Shown: positions 37,346-48,710 of the stretch, piece after piece
How the letters are laid out: every line of letters starts with the position of its first letter
How positions within the stretch are numbered: position 1 is the first letter of the stretch
Assembly (NCBI RefSeq): GCF_021869535.1
Contig: NW_026262668.1
Coordinates: forward strand, 63,890,058 to 63,954,057
Direction: 5' to 3'
DNA from: Mytilus californianus
Lineage: Eukaryota; Mollusca; Bivalvia; Mytilida; Mytilidae
DNA length: 64,000 bases
Made by a program: the position numbers and the translations under genes
Notes under the pieces: generated by a model
The model's input: the letters and a program-made list of their open reading frames with translations, nothing else
Databases searched by the model: none
Told to the model about the DNA's origin: nothing

Positions 37346-38200
37346 ATTCTATGACAAAAAAAACATTAATTGTTCTTTGAATCTAAAAATGAATTCATAT
37401 TGAAAATCATAGATTTGTGTAGATATATATGCTTCTTTATTGTAAATATTTATTTTTATCATTTACCACATATAGTAGTAACTTTCCATCTTATTCTCTA
37501 TTCATTTAATTCTTCTTGATTTTTTACATCCAGCTTGAGAGAAGAAAATAAGTTTAGATTGATGCATATGAAAAAGTAGAAGAGAGTCACTATTCAGAAT
37601 ACTGACAGATAATAAGGTTTAAGTTCAATATGAGGTGTTGATGTCACATGGCATGTATTGTGTTGTAATTTTGCATACATGTCACATTTGTGAATTTGCC
37701 ACAGTTACATGTAGTACATTTTTTTACCGCAAAACTTTTCCTTGACTTATATGTCAGATGCTCTAAAACCATACATAACTGAACAAGTTTCTGATCAGTT
37801 TCAAGTAAACTTGATTAGAGAAAGTATAACAGTCGTCTTCAGAACTTGTCCATCCAAACTTTTTTCCTGAAAATAAAATACCTTTAATAATGCCAAGTAT
37901 ATTACAGAGAAAGGCTGTCTCAATTAGGGACTATGGTTCTTATTTGTATATCTTAGGATATTAAATACAATCAATGATAAGATACTTTAAATGTTTTTTA
38001 TTTTTACTATAAGTAGTATTTGCTTAATTTCTTTTATATTTATTTATGCTTGTCAAGTATATATATATATAAAACATAATACGTTACATTATCATCCTTT
38101 ACGACGGACAAAACATAGCTGATTTTAAAGATATACCATCCTACTTGCCATTATACATCATGTACTGTGTTACAATCCTAGATAAAGCCTATGAGGAAAG
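37346..38200. other. TRAF 3' flank
   Basis: AATAAA hexamers occur across the stop (37341) and near 37875, so the 3' UTR may end within this stretch. The poly(A) site cannot be fixed from sequence alone. No other gene is seen. Confidence 0.4.
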
Positions 38201-38204
38201 GCAT

Positions 38205-38365
38205 TACTCGACTAACGAAGGCTATATTTTTATAGCCTAGTTGGTCAAGTGGTCTGGGGTTCTGGACACAGTGCAGACGGTGTTGACATGTCACAGAAGC
38301 AAGGATTAAAAAAATTTGCGAACACAAATTTACAGATCTTACATTGGGACAAATTGTATATAAAT
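38205..38365 (+). mobile_element. tRNA-derived SINE remnant
   Basis: TAGCCTAGTTGG (38232-38243) fits the RNA polymerase III A box (TRGCNNAGYNGG). The expected B box region, GACATGTCACAGAAGCAAGG, is decayed. AAATTTGCGAACACAAATTT plus ACAGATC follows. There is no acceptor-stem cloverleaf, so it is not a tRNA gene. Confidence 0.6.
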
Positions 38366-38394
38366 TATAATATATTATAATTTTGAAGTTAACT

Positions 38395-38565
38395 ACAGCT
38401 TAAACTGCATTATTTCAACTACAGCTTGAAGTTTTAAGTGCATTATCTCAATTAGACCTTGAAATGCATTATGTCAATTAGAGCTTGAAATGTTTTATGT
38501 CATCTAGAGCATGACATGCATTATGTCAATTAGAGCTTGAAATGTATTATGTCAAAATTTACTTA
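38395..38565 (+). repeat. 26-bp tandem repeat, five to six units
   Basis: Units run CAATTAGAGCTTGAAATG then CATTATGT; the first ones are diverged (CTACAGCTTGAAG). Confidence 0.85.
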
Positions 38566-38639
38566 ACGTTTTTAGGAAAAAAATGCAGCTAAACTGAAGT
38601 TGGTAAGAAGTGTTTCCTGTCAACAGGTGAAAATTTTAT

Positions 38640-38760
38640 TAAATTTTTTTGCTCATAGTTGAAGGCCCTACAGTGATCTGTAGTAGTTAATTTCTTTGTC
38701 ATTTGGTCTCCGGTGTAGAGTTTTCTCATTGGCAATCATACCACATCTTCTTATTTTTAT
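38640..38760 (+). repeat. Dispersed repeat DR copy
   Basis: TAGTTGAAGGCCCTACAGTG, GGTCTCCGGTG, TTCTCATTGGCAATCATACC and ACATCTTCTTATTTTTATA match 34640-34735. Confidence 0.65.
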
Positions 38761-39095
38761 ATTATATAAAGTTAATCCATTTTTAAAGTTTTTTGTCAAA
38801 CTTAGAATTCCAAAATATAGAAATACAGCTTTCAAAATTTTGTGAAGATTTATTTCAGAATTGAAACAAAGGGTACAGGGAAAATATGTGAACTTTTGTA
38901 TAATGCAAAAGTTTCTGAAAGGTCATGATTCTAAATGAAAAAGGGAAGATTTATGTTGTAAAATTCGATAATTTCATGATGCAAAGTTCTTTCTTATGAT
39001 GGCTGTTGAATAGAGAACTAGAAAATAAACCAAATAGAAATGGAGGTTGGCCAGAAGAAAGGTTTACATGACCTTTACAAATTAAGAAGACCTGC

Positions 39096-40387
39096 TTTTT
39101 AGCTCACCTGACCTGAAAGGTCAAGTGAGCTTTTCTCATCACTTTGCGTCCGTCGTCCGTCGTCCATAAACTTTTACAAAAATCTTCTCCTCTGAAACTA
39201 CCGGGCCAAATGCACCCAAACTTAAACACAATCATCATTCAAGTATCTAGTTTAAAAAATGTGTCCGGTGACCCGGCCAACCAACCAAGATGGCCGCCAT
39301 GGCTAAAAATAGAACATAGGGGTAAAATGTAGATTTTGGCTTATATCTCTGAAACCAAAGCATTGAGAGCAAATCTGACATGGGGTAAAATTGTTTATCA
39401 GGTCAAGATCTATCTGCCCTGAAATTTTCAGATGAATCGGACAACCCGTTGTTGGGTTGCTGCCCCTGAATTGTGAATTTTAAGGAAATTTTGCCGTTTT
39501 TGGTTATTATCTTGAATATTATTATAGATAGAGATAAACTGTAAACAGCAATAATGTTCAGCAAAGTAAGATCTACAAATAAGTCAACTTGACCAAAATG
39601 GTCAGTTGACCCCTTAAGGAGTTATTGCCCTTTATAGTCAATTTTTAACCATTTTTCGTAAATTTTTGTAATCTTTTACAAAAATCTTCTCCTCTGAAAC
39701 TACTAAGACAAATTTAACCAAACTTGTCCACAATCATCATTAGGGTATCTAGTTTAAAAAATGTGTCCTATGACCCCGCCCGCAAACCAAGATGGCCGAC
39801 ATGGCTAAAAAATAGTACATAGGGTAAAAAGCAGTTTTTGGCTAATATCTCTGAAACCAAAGCATTGAGAGCAAATCTGACAAGGATAAAATTGTTCATT
39901 AGGTCAAGATCTATCTGCCCTGAAATTTTCAGACCAATCAGGCAACACGTTGTTGGGTTGCTGCCCTTGAATTGGTAATTTTAAGAAAATTTTGCAGCTT
40001 TTGGTTATTATCTTGAATATTATTATAGATAGAGATAAACTTTTAACAACAATAATGTACAGCAAAGTAAGTTCTACAAATAAGTCAACATGACCAAAAT
40101 TGTCAATTGACCCCTTAAGGAGTTATTGCCCTTTATAGTCAATTTTTTACAATTTTCATAAATTTTGTAAATTTTTGTAAATTTTTGCAAAATATTTTCC
40201 ACTGTAACTACTGGGCCAAGTTCATTGTAGATAGAGATAATAGTAAGGAGCAAGAATGTTCAGTAAAGTAAGATCTACAAACACATCACCATCACCAAAA
40301 CACAATTTTGTCATGAATCCATCTGTGTCCTTTGTTTAATATGCACATAGACCAAGGTGAGCGACACAGGCTCTTTAGAGCCTCTAG
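39096..40387 (+). repeat. Terminal-hairpin repeat family B, copy 1 (near complete)
   Basis: The 5' end is a T run plus hairpin AGCTCACCTGACC / GGTCAAGTGAGCT (39101-39131), then a CGTCCGTCGTCCGTCGTCC microsatellite. Two long units (~570 bp, starting near 39170 and 39675) share TTTTACAAAAATCTTCTCCT, CAACCAAGATGGCCG and GGTCAAGATCTATCTGCCCT; a partial third unit follows. The 3' end has AGGTGAGC, the inverse of the 5' GCTCACCT, then the hairpin AGGCTCTTTAGAGCCT followed by CTAG. CTAG-T after a hairpin recalls Helitron/Helentron 3' ends; this class is an inference. No protein is encoded. Confidence 0.8.
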
Positions 40388-42160
40388 TTTAATGTAAAAA
40401 AAGTGTAGAATCTTTTTATATTAAGGTTTGTGTATATTTTACAGTATTGATAGTTCTATTGCAGTACATTTTTATCAATTAATATGATGTGTTGAACAAG
40501 GAATTATTAATTTCTTTGACACGTTAATAAGAAATTCCCTGTACATTGTTGCAACAAGAACCTATTACCATAATAACCAAATATTGCAATGTCTTACAGC
40601 TGTTTAGTTTATAATTGAGACCATGAAGAAAATGTGCATAACAGGACCAAAGATTACAATCTTTAAAAAGAAATCAGTGTTTCCAATTATTTCAATTAAG
40701 TGAAAGTTCTATCCATGATTCTCTCTCTTTTCACTTCACTGTACAAAATAAAAAGTCAAAATGATTAAAGTATTTGTGTATATGTCAACATGTGCTTTTA
40801 ATAATGTTGTCTGAAGATATGTAGCTTTGGCTTATCTAAAACATTATGTGTTTTTTGTTAGTTTGTTTTCTCTGTTTATGTTATCAATTTTATGTTTTTG
40901 TAAATATTGTGCTTAATTAGACTTTTTAACTGCTTTGTACATATATTTGGATTATACTATGTTATGGGTTTGTTATTGCTATTTGTCCACTAATATGGAT
41001 AAGTTGTTCTTGATTATTTTTCTAAATAATTAAGGATGAAGATTTAAAATTGTCTTGTTTTCATAGAAAAAGGTGGTAAATTGCCATTTATTTAAACACT
41101 GAATCAATTATAGAAATGATAGGGAATATTAAAAGCAATTTAAATTCAATTAAAAATCACCAAGCTGAGGATGGAAAATCACAAGACATTGTCATACCAT
41201 TAAAATAATTAAAAATTCTCTGTCATCAATAAATGTTACAATGTACCTTCATATTCTCTTTCTAAACTTTTCTTTGGCAAGTCCTTTACGGTGTTTTATT
41301 CTTTTATTTGTTTTCTCGTAGGATTTCCTTAAATGAGACTTTGTAGATATCAGACAATCTAATAATTTAGATAAAACTACATTTGGACTCATCGACTCTT
41401 TTTGTTATGAATACCAATTCTATCCATAAAGTGCACATATTTATTTTAGTTTTGTGTCTGGTACTTTAAATTTCAGCAAATATTTAGAAAATAGCTCATT
41501 AGTCAGTTTGCTTTATTTTAACTTGTAACTTGAAAAAATATTTATTCAGCAATATAACAAGGTTAAATGCATGTCTTTGTAAACAGTTGTATCCTTTAAT
41601 TGATAAAAATGTTTTAAAAGACATCATTGATATAATTTAAAATAGATGTAACAAAAAAGTAAATGTATATAGCACACTTAGTCAAATGATAGTTCTATCA
41701 TCTATGTATCATATATTATAGATGATAATATTTATTCCCAAACTGTTTTTTTTTTAGATTTAATCAGGTGGTGTTAAACTAATAGATATTGTGCATTTTT
41801 TTCATGCTTATTATGTACTTGCACCGAGTTTTATAAAATAAATATATTGATGTTTACTGATACATTGAGATTTTTTAAAGGGTTTAACCTGTTGGCAACT
41901 GTTTTATCACATCTGAAATCTTGAATACAGTTTTAGTAAGAGCTTTACTTACTTTCAGGCTCAAGAGTATAAAATGTTGCGAGGACAAATACGGTCAATA
42001 CTTAAGCTACATATTGAAAACTTATTGCTGATGACATTGGCTCGTCTTGACTTGCTAAATATGACCTTTATTTGGGTTATTAAATGTTAATGTTGTCTTA
42101 TTTAAAAATAACATTTAGTTCCTTTCCGTTATGAAACTATTATTTAGTTTCTGCTTATTA
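40388..42160. other. Intergenic, no recognisable feature
   Basis: AT-rich DNA over 1.7 kb. No coding signal, RNA gene or matched repeat was found. Confidence 0.45.
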
Positions 42161-43105
42161 GTCCCCTACCGACGACACATTCCACATTTATTTGTCATTC
42201 TTGAAGATATTCATTTGATAATTGGTATATAGTTTAATCATGACAAGTTACAGTTTAAATTTGAATTTTGTTTGGGTCTGATAATTTTGTGCAGAGTTAT
42301 GGTCTGTCCATCCGTCAGTCGGGCAAATCAGTTTTCCACACTTTTTTTCTTCATGATTGAAGATATTGATTTGATATTTGGTGTTTTGTATTATCATGAC
42401 AAGTTACAGACCAAGTTCGAATTTTTATTTGGTCTGATGATTTTGTGCAGAGTTATGGTCCTTGGACTTAGAAAATTCACTCAAATGATAATTTTTCCTC
42501 ACTTTTTTTCGTCATGCTTGAAGATACTGATTTGTAAAAATTGGTATATAGTTTTATCATGACAAGTTACAGATCAAGTTCGAATTCTGTTCAGGTCTGA
42601 TGATTTTATGCAGAGTTATGGTCCTTGGACTTAAAAAATTCACTCAAATAATAAGTTTTCCACATTTTTTTTTGTCATGCTTGTAGATATTGATTTGAAA
42701 ATTGGTATATAGTTTTATCATGACAAGTTACAGATCAAGTTCGAATTCTGTTCTGGTCTGATGATTTTGTGCAGAGTTATTGTCCTTGGACTTAGAAAAT
42801 TCACTCAAATAATAAGTTTTCCACACTTTTTTTCGTCATGCTTGAAGATATTAATTTGAAAATTGGTATATAGTTTTTTCATGACAAGTAACAGATCAAG
42901 TTAGAATTTTGTTCCAGTCTGATGATTTTGTGCAGAGTTATGGTCCTTGGAAAAAAAAATCACTTAAATAATCAGTTTTCAACACTTTTTTTCGTCATGC
43001 TTGAAGATATTGACTTGATATTTGTCATGAAGTTTACACCATGACAAGTTATAGATCAAGTTAGAATTTTGTTCCAATGCAATGAATTTTTAACCGGTAG
43101 GGGAC
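42161..43105. repeat. TIR-bounded tandem repeat family E
   Basis: GTCCCCTACCG (42161-42171) is inverted at the right end (CGGTAGGGGAC, 43095-43105). Between them are about six ~155-bp units carrying CATGACAAGTTACAG, CAAGTTCGAATT, TGATTTTGTGCAGAGTTATG and GGTCCTTGGACTTA. A CCATCCGTCAGTCGGGC stretch (42308-42324) parallels the GTC-rich blocks of the other families. No coding content. Confidence 0.75.
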
Positions 43106-43271
43106 AATGTATTGCCATGCAATACTCACAGAATGCTTGTTGAAATATATGATAGGAGGTAATTATAGGGATGGTGTTATGAAGCTATGCTGTTTGGTAT
43201 TTATAACAACCTTTCTGATTGACGTAATTAATTTATTTTACTGCAACTTGGTTCCAAGAAATGGGTCCAAA

Positions 43272-44378
43272 ATTTTTTTATAGATGGGTCAAATGAGCTT
43301 TACTATCTGCTTGATGTCCATTGTCGTCGTCCGTTAATGTTTACCAAAATCTACTACTCTGAAAGTACTGGGCCCATTGCATCCTAACTTGTCTACAATT
43401 ATTAGTTGGGTATCTAGTTTAGTAATTGTTTTGATGATCTTCCCTTCCAACCAACTTGGACGATATTGCTAAAAATAGAACATAGGGGTAAAATACAAGC
43501 ATTGTCTATCATTTTCAAAACATCTAAACAAAAAGATAATCGAACGTGACAGAAATGTTCAAAATGATAAATTGTTCCTACTGTCCGTTTACACCAAGAC
43601 TTTTAGACGACTATAGGAGTTACTGCCTTTGAATGATAATCTTTACCAGTTTGTTTTGCCTATTATCTTGAAAACTATAATAGATAGAGAGAAATTTTTA
43701 ATGCTAAGATAAGCAGCAAGACATGATCTATGAATAAATCAAACATGTCTGAAATCATGGGTAGACTCATTATAGGAGTAATTGCAGCTTACTGGAAATG
43801 ACGATATTTACCTGATTTTTTGCATGTTTGCTTCTTATTTTAAAAACTATAACTAATAAAAAGTAACTTTAAATAGCAAAAATTACCAACAGGACAAGAT
43901 CTACGAATTTATCATTTTGCCAAAATCATCTGTCAACACTTTCTAGGAGTTTTTGTCCCTTAATGACATTTTATTGTATTTTTGGCTAAATTTAGTAGAT
44001 GAAGAAAAACTGCAAAAAGCAAAAGTCAACTACGGCAAGATAGCAGAAATTGTCTGTTGACTCCTTGTAGGAGTTATTGCTACTAAATGACAATTTTTGT
44101 GGAGCCTGCGACTTCTGTCACAGAAAGCGAGACATAGGGATAGTAATTAGGTGACATTGGCAGCGTTAACTAACTACTTAAAAGCTTAATATTTCAGAAG
44201 ACCTGGATGCTTCATACTTTGTATATAGATGCCTCATGTAATGAAGATTTTACAAACACAAGTAAATAAAGAGAAACTGAAAACTGAAAAAAATCAGCAG
44301 CAATTCAAGATCGACAAGAAGGAGATATTAGTCATTAAAAAATCCAGGTGAGCAACACAGGCTCTTTAGAGCCTCTAG
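43272..44378 (+). repeat. Terminal-hairpin family B, copy 2, composite
   Basis: A decayed 5' end (GGTCAAATGAGCTTT) and GTCGTCGTCCG lead into units with AGATAGAGAGAAATTTTTAA and GGAGTTATTG. The 3' end, CAGGTGAGCAACACAGGCTC plus TTTAGAGCCTCTAG, matches copy 1. Positions 43937-44222 match 61018-61311 closely, including a junction at TTTTTGTGGAG followed by CGACTTCTGTCACAGAAAG. That hairpin may start another family (F). Confidence 0.7.
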
Positions 44379-44877
44379 CTTGGTTTAGTTGTGACATGTT
44401 GAACTTGTCATTTTAATATCACTGATAGCAGGTCAGTCCAGGTGTTAACATTTTGATTTCAAAGTTTTCTTTTAAGCCATATATCAGATCTTGACTAACT
44501 ATTTCCAGATATTACCTCTGCAGGATTGAACGGCTATATAACTTGGGTTCTAAAATAAGGGCTAAAAATTAGTCATAACAACTTTAGATAGACTGGAAAA
44601 CGCGCTATCAGTATCATACGTGATATATTTGTCACCTTGCATATTTAAATGCCAAACAGTCAAACAGTAGTTTTGTGTGTTGAGTGGTATAGTGCATGCA
44701 TAGCAATTGAAGCAACCGGTGACATCCTTTTTTGAGTTCATGCGATTCCCGCAAAGCTTGTTTTTTCTTGATTTGTATATTCTAGAAAGATTTATGCAAT
44801 TCACTCATAGGTTATATCATGACTGTTGCGTCAAATTTTTCATATGTCATTTGGGAAGAAAGTTTCTTTACTTTTTT

Positions 44878-46050
44878 AAACGACTGTTAATGGTATGACG
44901 TTGTCGTTGTCATCGTCCAAAGACATTTGGTTTCCAGACAATAACTTGAGTATATGTGTATAGATATCTATGAAATTGTACCACAAGGTTCCATACCACA
45001 AAAAAGAAGATTGGGATTGATTTTCGGGGTTATTGTCTTAACTGTTTTAGGAATTAGAAGCCAAAAACAAGCATTTTTCTGTTACAGGATAACAACATGT
45101 GTATAAGTGTATGGATCTCTATGAAATTGTACCACAAGGTTCCATACCTCAAAAGGTATGTTGGGATTGATTTTGGGGGTTATAGTCCAAACCGTTTAGG
45201 AATTAGGGGCCTAAAACAAGGATTTTCTGGTATCAGGACAATTGCTTGAGTATAAGTCTATGGTTCTCTATGAAGTTATACCACAAGGTTCCATACCAAA
45301 AAGGAAGGTTGGGATTGATTTTGGGGGTTATGGCCCTTATTGTTTAGGAAAAAGTGGCCAAAAACAATACGTTTCTAATACTTTGTATAAATTGCTTATT
45401 TTTTACTAATTTCAATGGAGTTTAATTCAAAGTCTTGAATTCTTGGGGTTCTTTAATATGCTGAATCTAATTGTGTATTTAGGTTTTGGACTTTGGGTCC
45501 TTTTTTTTTTAAATTGGTCCCCATTAAAGTCCAAAACATTCGTATGATTTCATCAAAAATGGAATTATTGGGGTTCTTTGATATGCCGAATCTAACAGTG
45601 TATTTAGATTTTTGATTTTGGGCCCGGTTTTCAAATTGTCCATACTAAGGTCCCAGGGTCCAAATAAACATAGTTTGATTTTAACAAAAATTGAATTCTT
45701 AAGGTTTTTTGATATCCTGAATCTAAAAATATATTGAGATTTTTTATTTTGGCCCCAGTTTTCAAGTTGGTCCAAATCGGGGTCCACTTTGTTTGATTTC
45801 AACAAAAAATTAATATGTGGGATTCTTTGATATGCCGATTCTGACCGTGTATTTATTTTAGTTATTAGACCTTAAAAGGTAAAGGTCCAATATCAAATTT
45901 TAAAGGTCTTAGACCACATTCACTTGATTCAGAAACCTCTGCTGTCTTAAATATTTAATCGCAATCCAAATTAGAGCTGTATCAAGCTTGAATGTAGTGT
46001 CCATACTTGCCCATACTGTTCAGGGTTCGACCACTGCGGTCCTATCAAGT
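44878..46050 (+). repeat. Terminal-hairpin family A, copy 3
   Basis: The 5' hairpin is lost, but GACGTTGTCGTTGTCATCGTCC remains in decayed form. Three ~150-bp units follow (ACCACAAGGTTCCATACC, GGGATTGATTTTGGGGGTTA). A second kind of ~125-bp unit (GATTTTGGCCCCAGTTTTCA, TTCTTTGATATGC) runs 45400-45900. The 3' block ends GTTCAGGGTTCGACCACTGC plus GGTCCTATC, a mutated GCGGTCGTAT. Confidence 0.75.
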
Positions 46051-46687
46051 TCAGTAAAATACAGAATTTAAAAAAAGAATCGAACTTTTTCTTTCAAAAG
46101 TTGCTATTTCTTGGTCTTGAAGATTAGCTTCTGTCCAAGTTTCTTAACAATTCATGAAGGTTTACAAATTTATCATGTCAAAAAAAAAAATTGATCCCAG
46201 ACTGTCTGTAAATGTTAACTGTAAAAAACTCAAATCTATCTATCAAAAAAATACTATAAATGAAAAAAAATATATTTTCAAAAATTTGCTTCAGATATTA
46301 TCTCTTAACACTAGCGGATTTAGGGGGGTTCGGGAATAATTTATCTAACATATGTTCAAATATTAATAATTTACTACCAGGTAAATTTCCGGAAAAGTAA
46401 TAAATACAATTTCTGGAAACGTATACTTTAAGTTTCCGGAAACGTAGTATTGAAACTTTGAAAAATTATCGGAAATGCAATACGCCCAAACATTCACATA
46501 ATTACATGGCCTGGGGGGAATAATTAGAGGATCAAAGGATTTAATTAAGACAATCCAAGACTGCTATCCCTATATTTCATTATTTTGTTGGTTTTATAAT
46601 TAAAATGACGTTTTCTGTAAGCTTGAATTTAAGAAAAATACTTTCTCACCCTATCATATCCATAAGAATTTTTTAAAGAAAATTCTG

Positions 46688-47145
46688 CAACTGCTGAGAC
46701 ACCTGCTGAATCTAAGGATATTGCAAACTTTATTTTCACATCTGTACCTAGTGCTCAAATGTTTAGCATTCTAAATGAAAACTGAAAACCACATAGTTCT
46801 TTTCCTTTTCCTAAACGAGAAATGTACGGGTTAAAAAGATGTTTCAAATATGCGTGGCTGCACTATTTCCCATGGTTTGTCTATTCAACTTTACAGGATG
46901 CAATTTACTGCAAATTTTGCGTTTTGTTCGCTACTGACCACAACCTCGGACAGTTTGTTAAGAAACCAGTTCAGAATTGGGTAAAAGCAAATGGTTTATG
47001 TAAATCACACGAAAAAAACAAAATGCCACCAAACAGCCTTTTTAATAGCACAAGACTTTACTCACACACATGATAAGCCGGCTAGTGGAATAGACGTAAG
47101 GGCTGATACAGCAATTGCAAAACGGGTGGATAAGATCTGTAATTA
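46688..47145 (+). pseudogene. hAT-type transposase relic (TTF-type zinc finger region)
   Basis: One frame reads 'SKDIANFIFTSVPSAQMF', hits a TGA (46784-46786), then continues 'FPFPKREMYGLKRCFKYAWL' and 'YFPWFVYS', 'AIYCKFCVLFA', 'FVKKPVQNWVKA', 'KSHEKN'. Near 47025 the frame shifts to 'HQTAFLIAQDFTHTHDKPAS', 'GIDVRADTAIAKRVDKICN', ending at TAA. The W/YPW..Y, YC..CVLF, F..W..A pattern is that of TTF-type zinc fingers at the N terminus of hAT-derived proteins such as the ZMYM1-like group. The catalytic part is missing, so it is a dead, truncated copy. Confidence 0.7.
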
Positions 47146-48114
47146 AATAATTAAACTACTCTAAAAAGTTAAGTTTGAGTAACTATATGCCGGATGAACA
47201 AAAAGTGTGCCAATTTTGAAAAACATAATGTTTGATATAACAAGAAAACCTCTATAATGTTCAAAAACGTTTCTATGAAGACCTGTTGGTGACCTTCTGC
47301 TGTTGTCTGTTCTATGGTCGGGTTGTTGTCTCTTTGACACATTCCCCATTTCCATTCTCAATTTTAAATATTTAAGGTGGAACTGTAGTTTTTCATGTGC
47401 CATAGAGATAATGACAGCATTTTTAGAATGTTCACCACTTTCTAACACTGACCCAGAACCTACATACACAGTTAACTGAAGTACTTTTATTATAAATTTC
47501 TACAATTCAGAAATAAATGTATGATGACCGTTTACCAATTCTGCTATCTTTATAAACTAAGACCACTAGTGCTTTGTAGCCTTTAATCATGCAAGAAATC
47601 TTCAAAAATTTATTTTCACCTGTATGTAAAATCATATCATAATTTTCTACACCTGATTCATCCACCAGCTTGAGGAAATTCTTTCAGTAGATGCTGTATT
47701 TTTTGTTCAAACACAGTGTTTATACATGATCATACATTGACCTAAGTACAGTTACACAAAAGAGCAACCTAGTTCCCAGAAAGTAATAAAAAAAACTACC
47801 GTTCTAACTTAAACAACCACAGGGTACATATGGTTAGCATCCCCCGGGTTTTCCAAATAAGACAAAGCATGAATAAATAATCTGATTCCATTTGTTCTCA
47901 ATATTGTGAAATTACCCTCATTGGGAACATCCAGTGCTTATCTAATTTAAAATAAAGAAAGTTTAAAGGTGAAAAAATATAAATGTGATGAATAAGAAAA
48001 TTAAAATCAAACAAGACAAAAGGGGCTAAGGTAATATTTACCTGAAAGAGTAAGAACCTGAGTATTTTTAATAGTCCAGAATCTATCATGAACTGAGAAA
48101 AACAAATGGACTAT
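47146..48114. other. Intergenic with a DR tail
   Basis: 47305-47372 (TGTTCTATGGTCGGGTTGTT, CTCTTTGACACATTCCC, CATTTCCATTCTCAATTTTA) is a copy of the DR tail seen at 28345. The remainder shows no gene; the 102-codon minus frame at 47161-47469 crosses this repeat and is not credible. Confidence 0.5.
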
Positions 48115-48335
48115 ATTATCAACGCGCAAAAACTCATCAAATATCCCAGGCTTATAATTTGGTACACCAAACGCGCGTTTTGTATACATAACACTCATTT
48201 CTTGTGCTCAAAACAGTTTAAAAAGGAAAATCAAGTACGACGTTGAAGAGCAATTAACTGGGCAACCAAAAGTTCCGAGAGTTGTACAATACGGCTGAGG
48301 AAAACTATGCCTGGCGGTAGAAAACGTTAAGTGTT
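48115..48335 (-). mobile_element. Hammerhead-ribozyme (retrozyme-like) repeat, copy 2
   Basis: On the minus strand it reads TTGCTCTTCAACGTCGTACTT, the ribozyme fold, then AAATTATAAGCCTGG and GATGAGTTT. This order is the same as in copies 1 and 3. It lies about 380 bases upstream of the methyltransferase start codon, in opposite orientation. Confidence 0.7.
48164..48207 (-). ncRNA. Hammerhead ribozyme motif (decayed, copy 2)
   Basis: On the minus strand stem I is GCACAA with TGGTGT. Against the other copies, a G-C pair has become A-U, a compensating change. The core box is damaged (AAATGA region), GAAA is AAAA and the cleavage triplet reads GTT. It is almost certainly inactive. Same 44-nt length as the other copies. 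Confidence 0.6.
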
Positions 48336-48710
48336 TTGAATAATACAATATTTTATAAACTTCAGAAAACAGAAAAATATATAGAAAATGAAAATTTCAA
48401 TATTTCATATAAACACAAAAAACAAATACTGACAAAAGTGTTGTCTTTTTGAAATGGCTGGTGAAGTCCTCGGAGACAAACGTCAAACGATGAATTGCAA
48501 TGCAATAGTATTATTTAAAATGGTTTAGGAAATATGTTTTATTTTCGTTGGAACTTTTAATCATAACATGTAAGTATTTTTACTTTTAAACGCCTTTTTA
48601 GCTAAGAAAAAGTCATTGTCAAGGTCAAGTTTTATAGTACGCGCCAGCTTGAGTAAATATTTTTAGAATACACATTCGTTATTAGCAACCTCCTGCATAT
48701 GTGTGACACA

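Noticed and set aside
42421-42610. CTGATGA words as further hammerheads
   Set aside because: They belong to family E units (GTCTGATGATTTT) and have no stem II or GAAA partner.
47161-47469. 102-codon minus-strand frame
   Set aside because: It crosses the DR repeat tail and has no recognisable domain.
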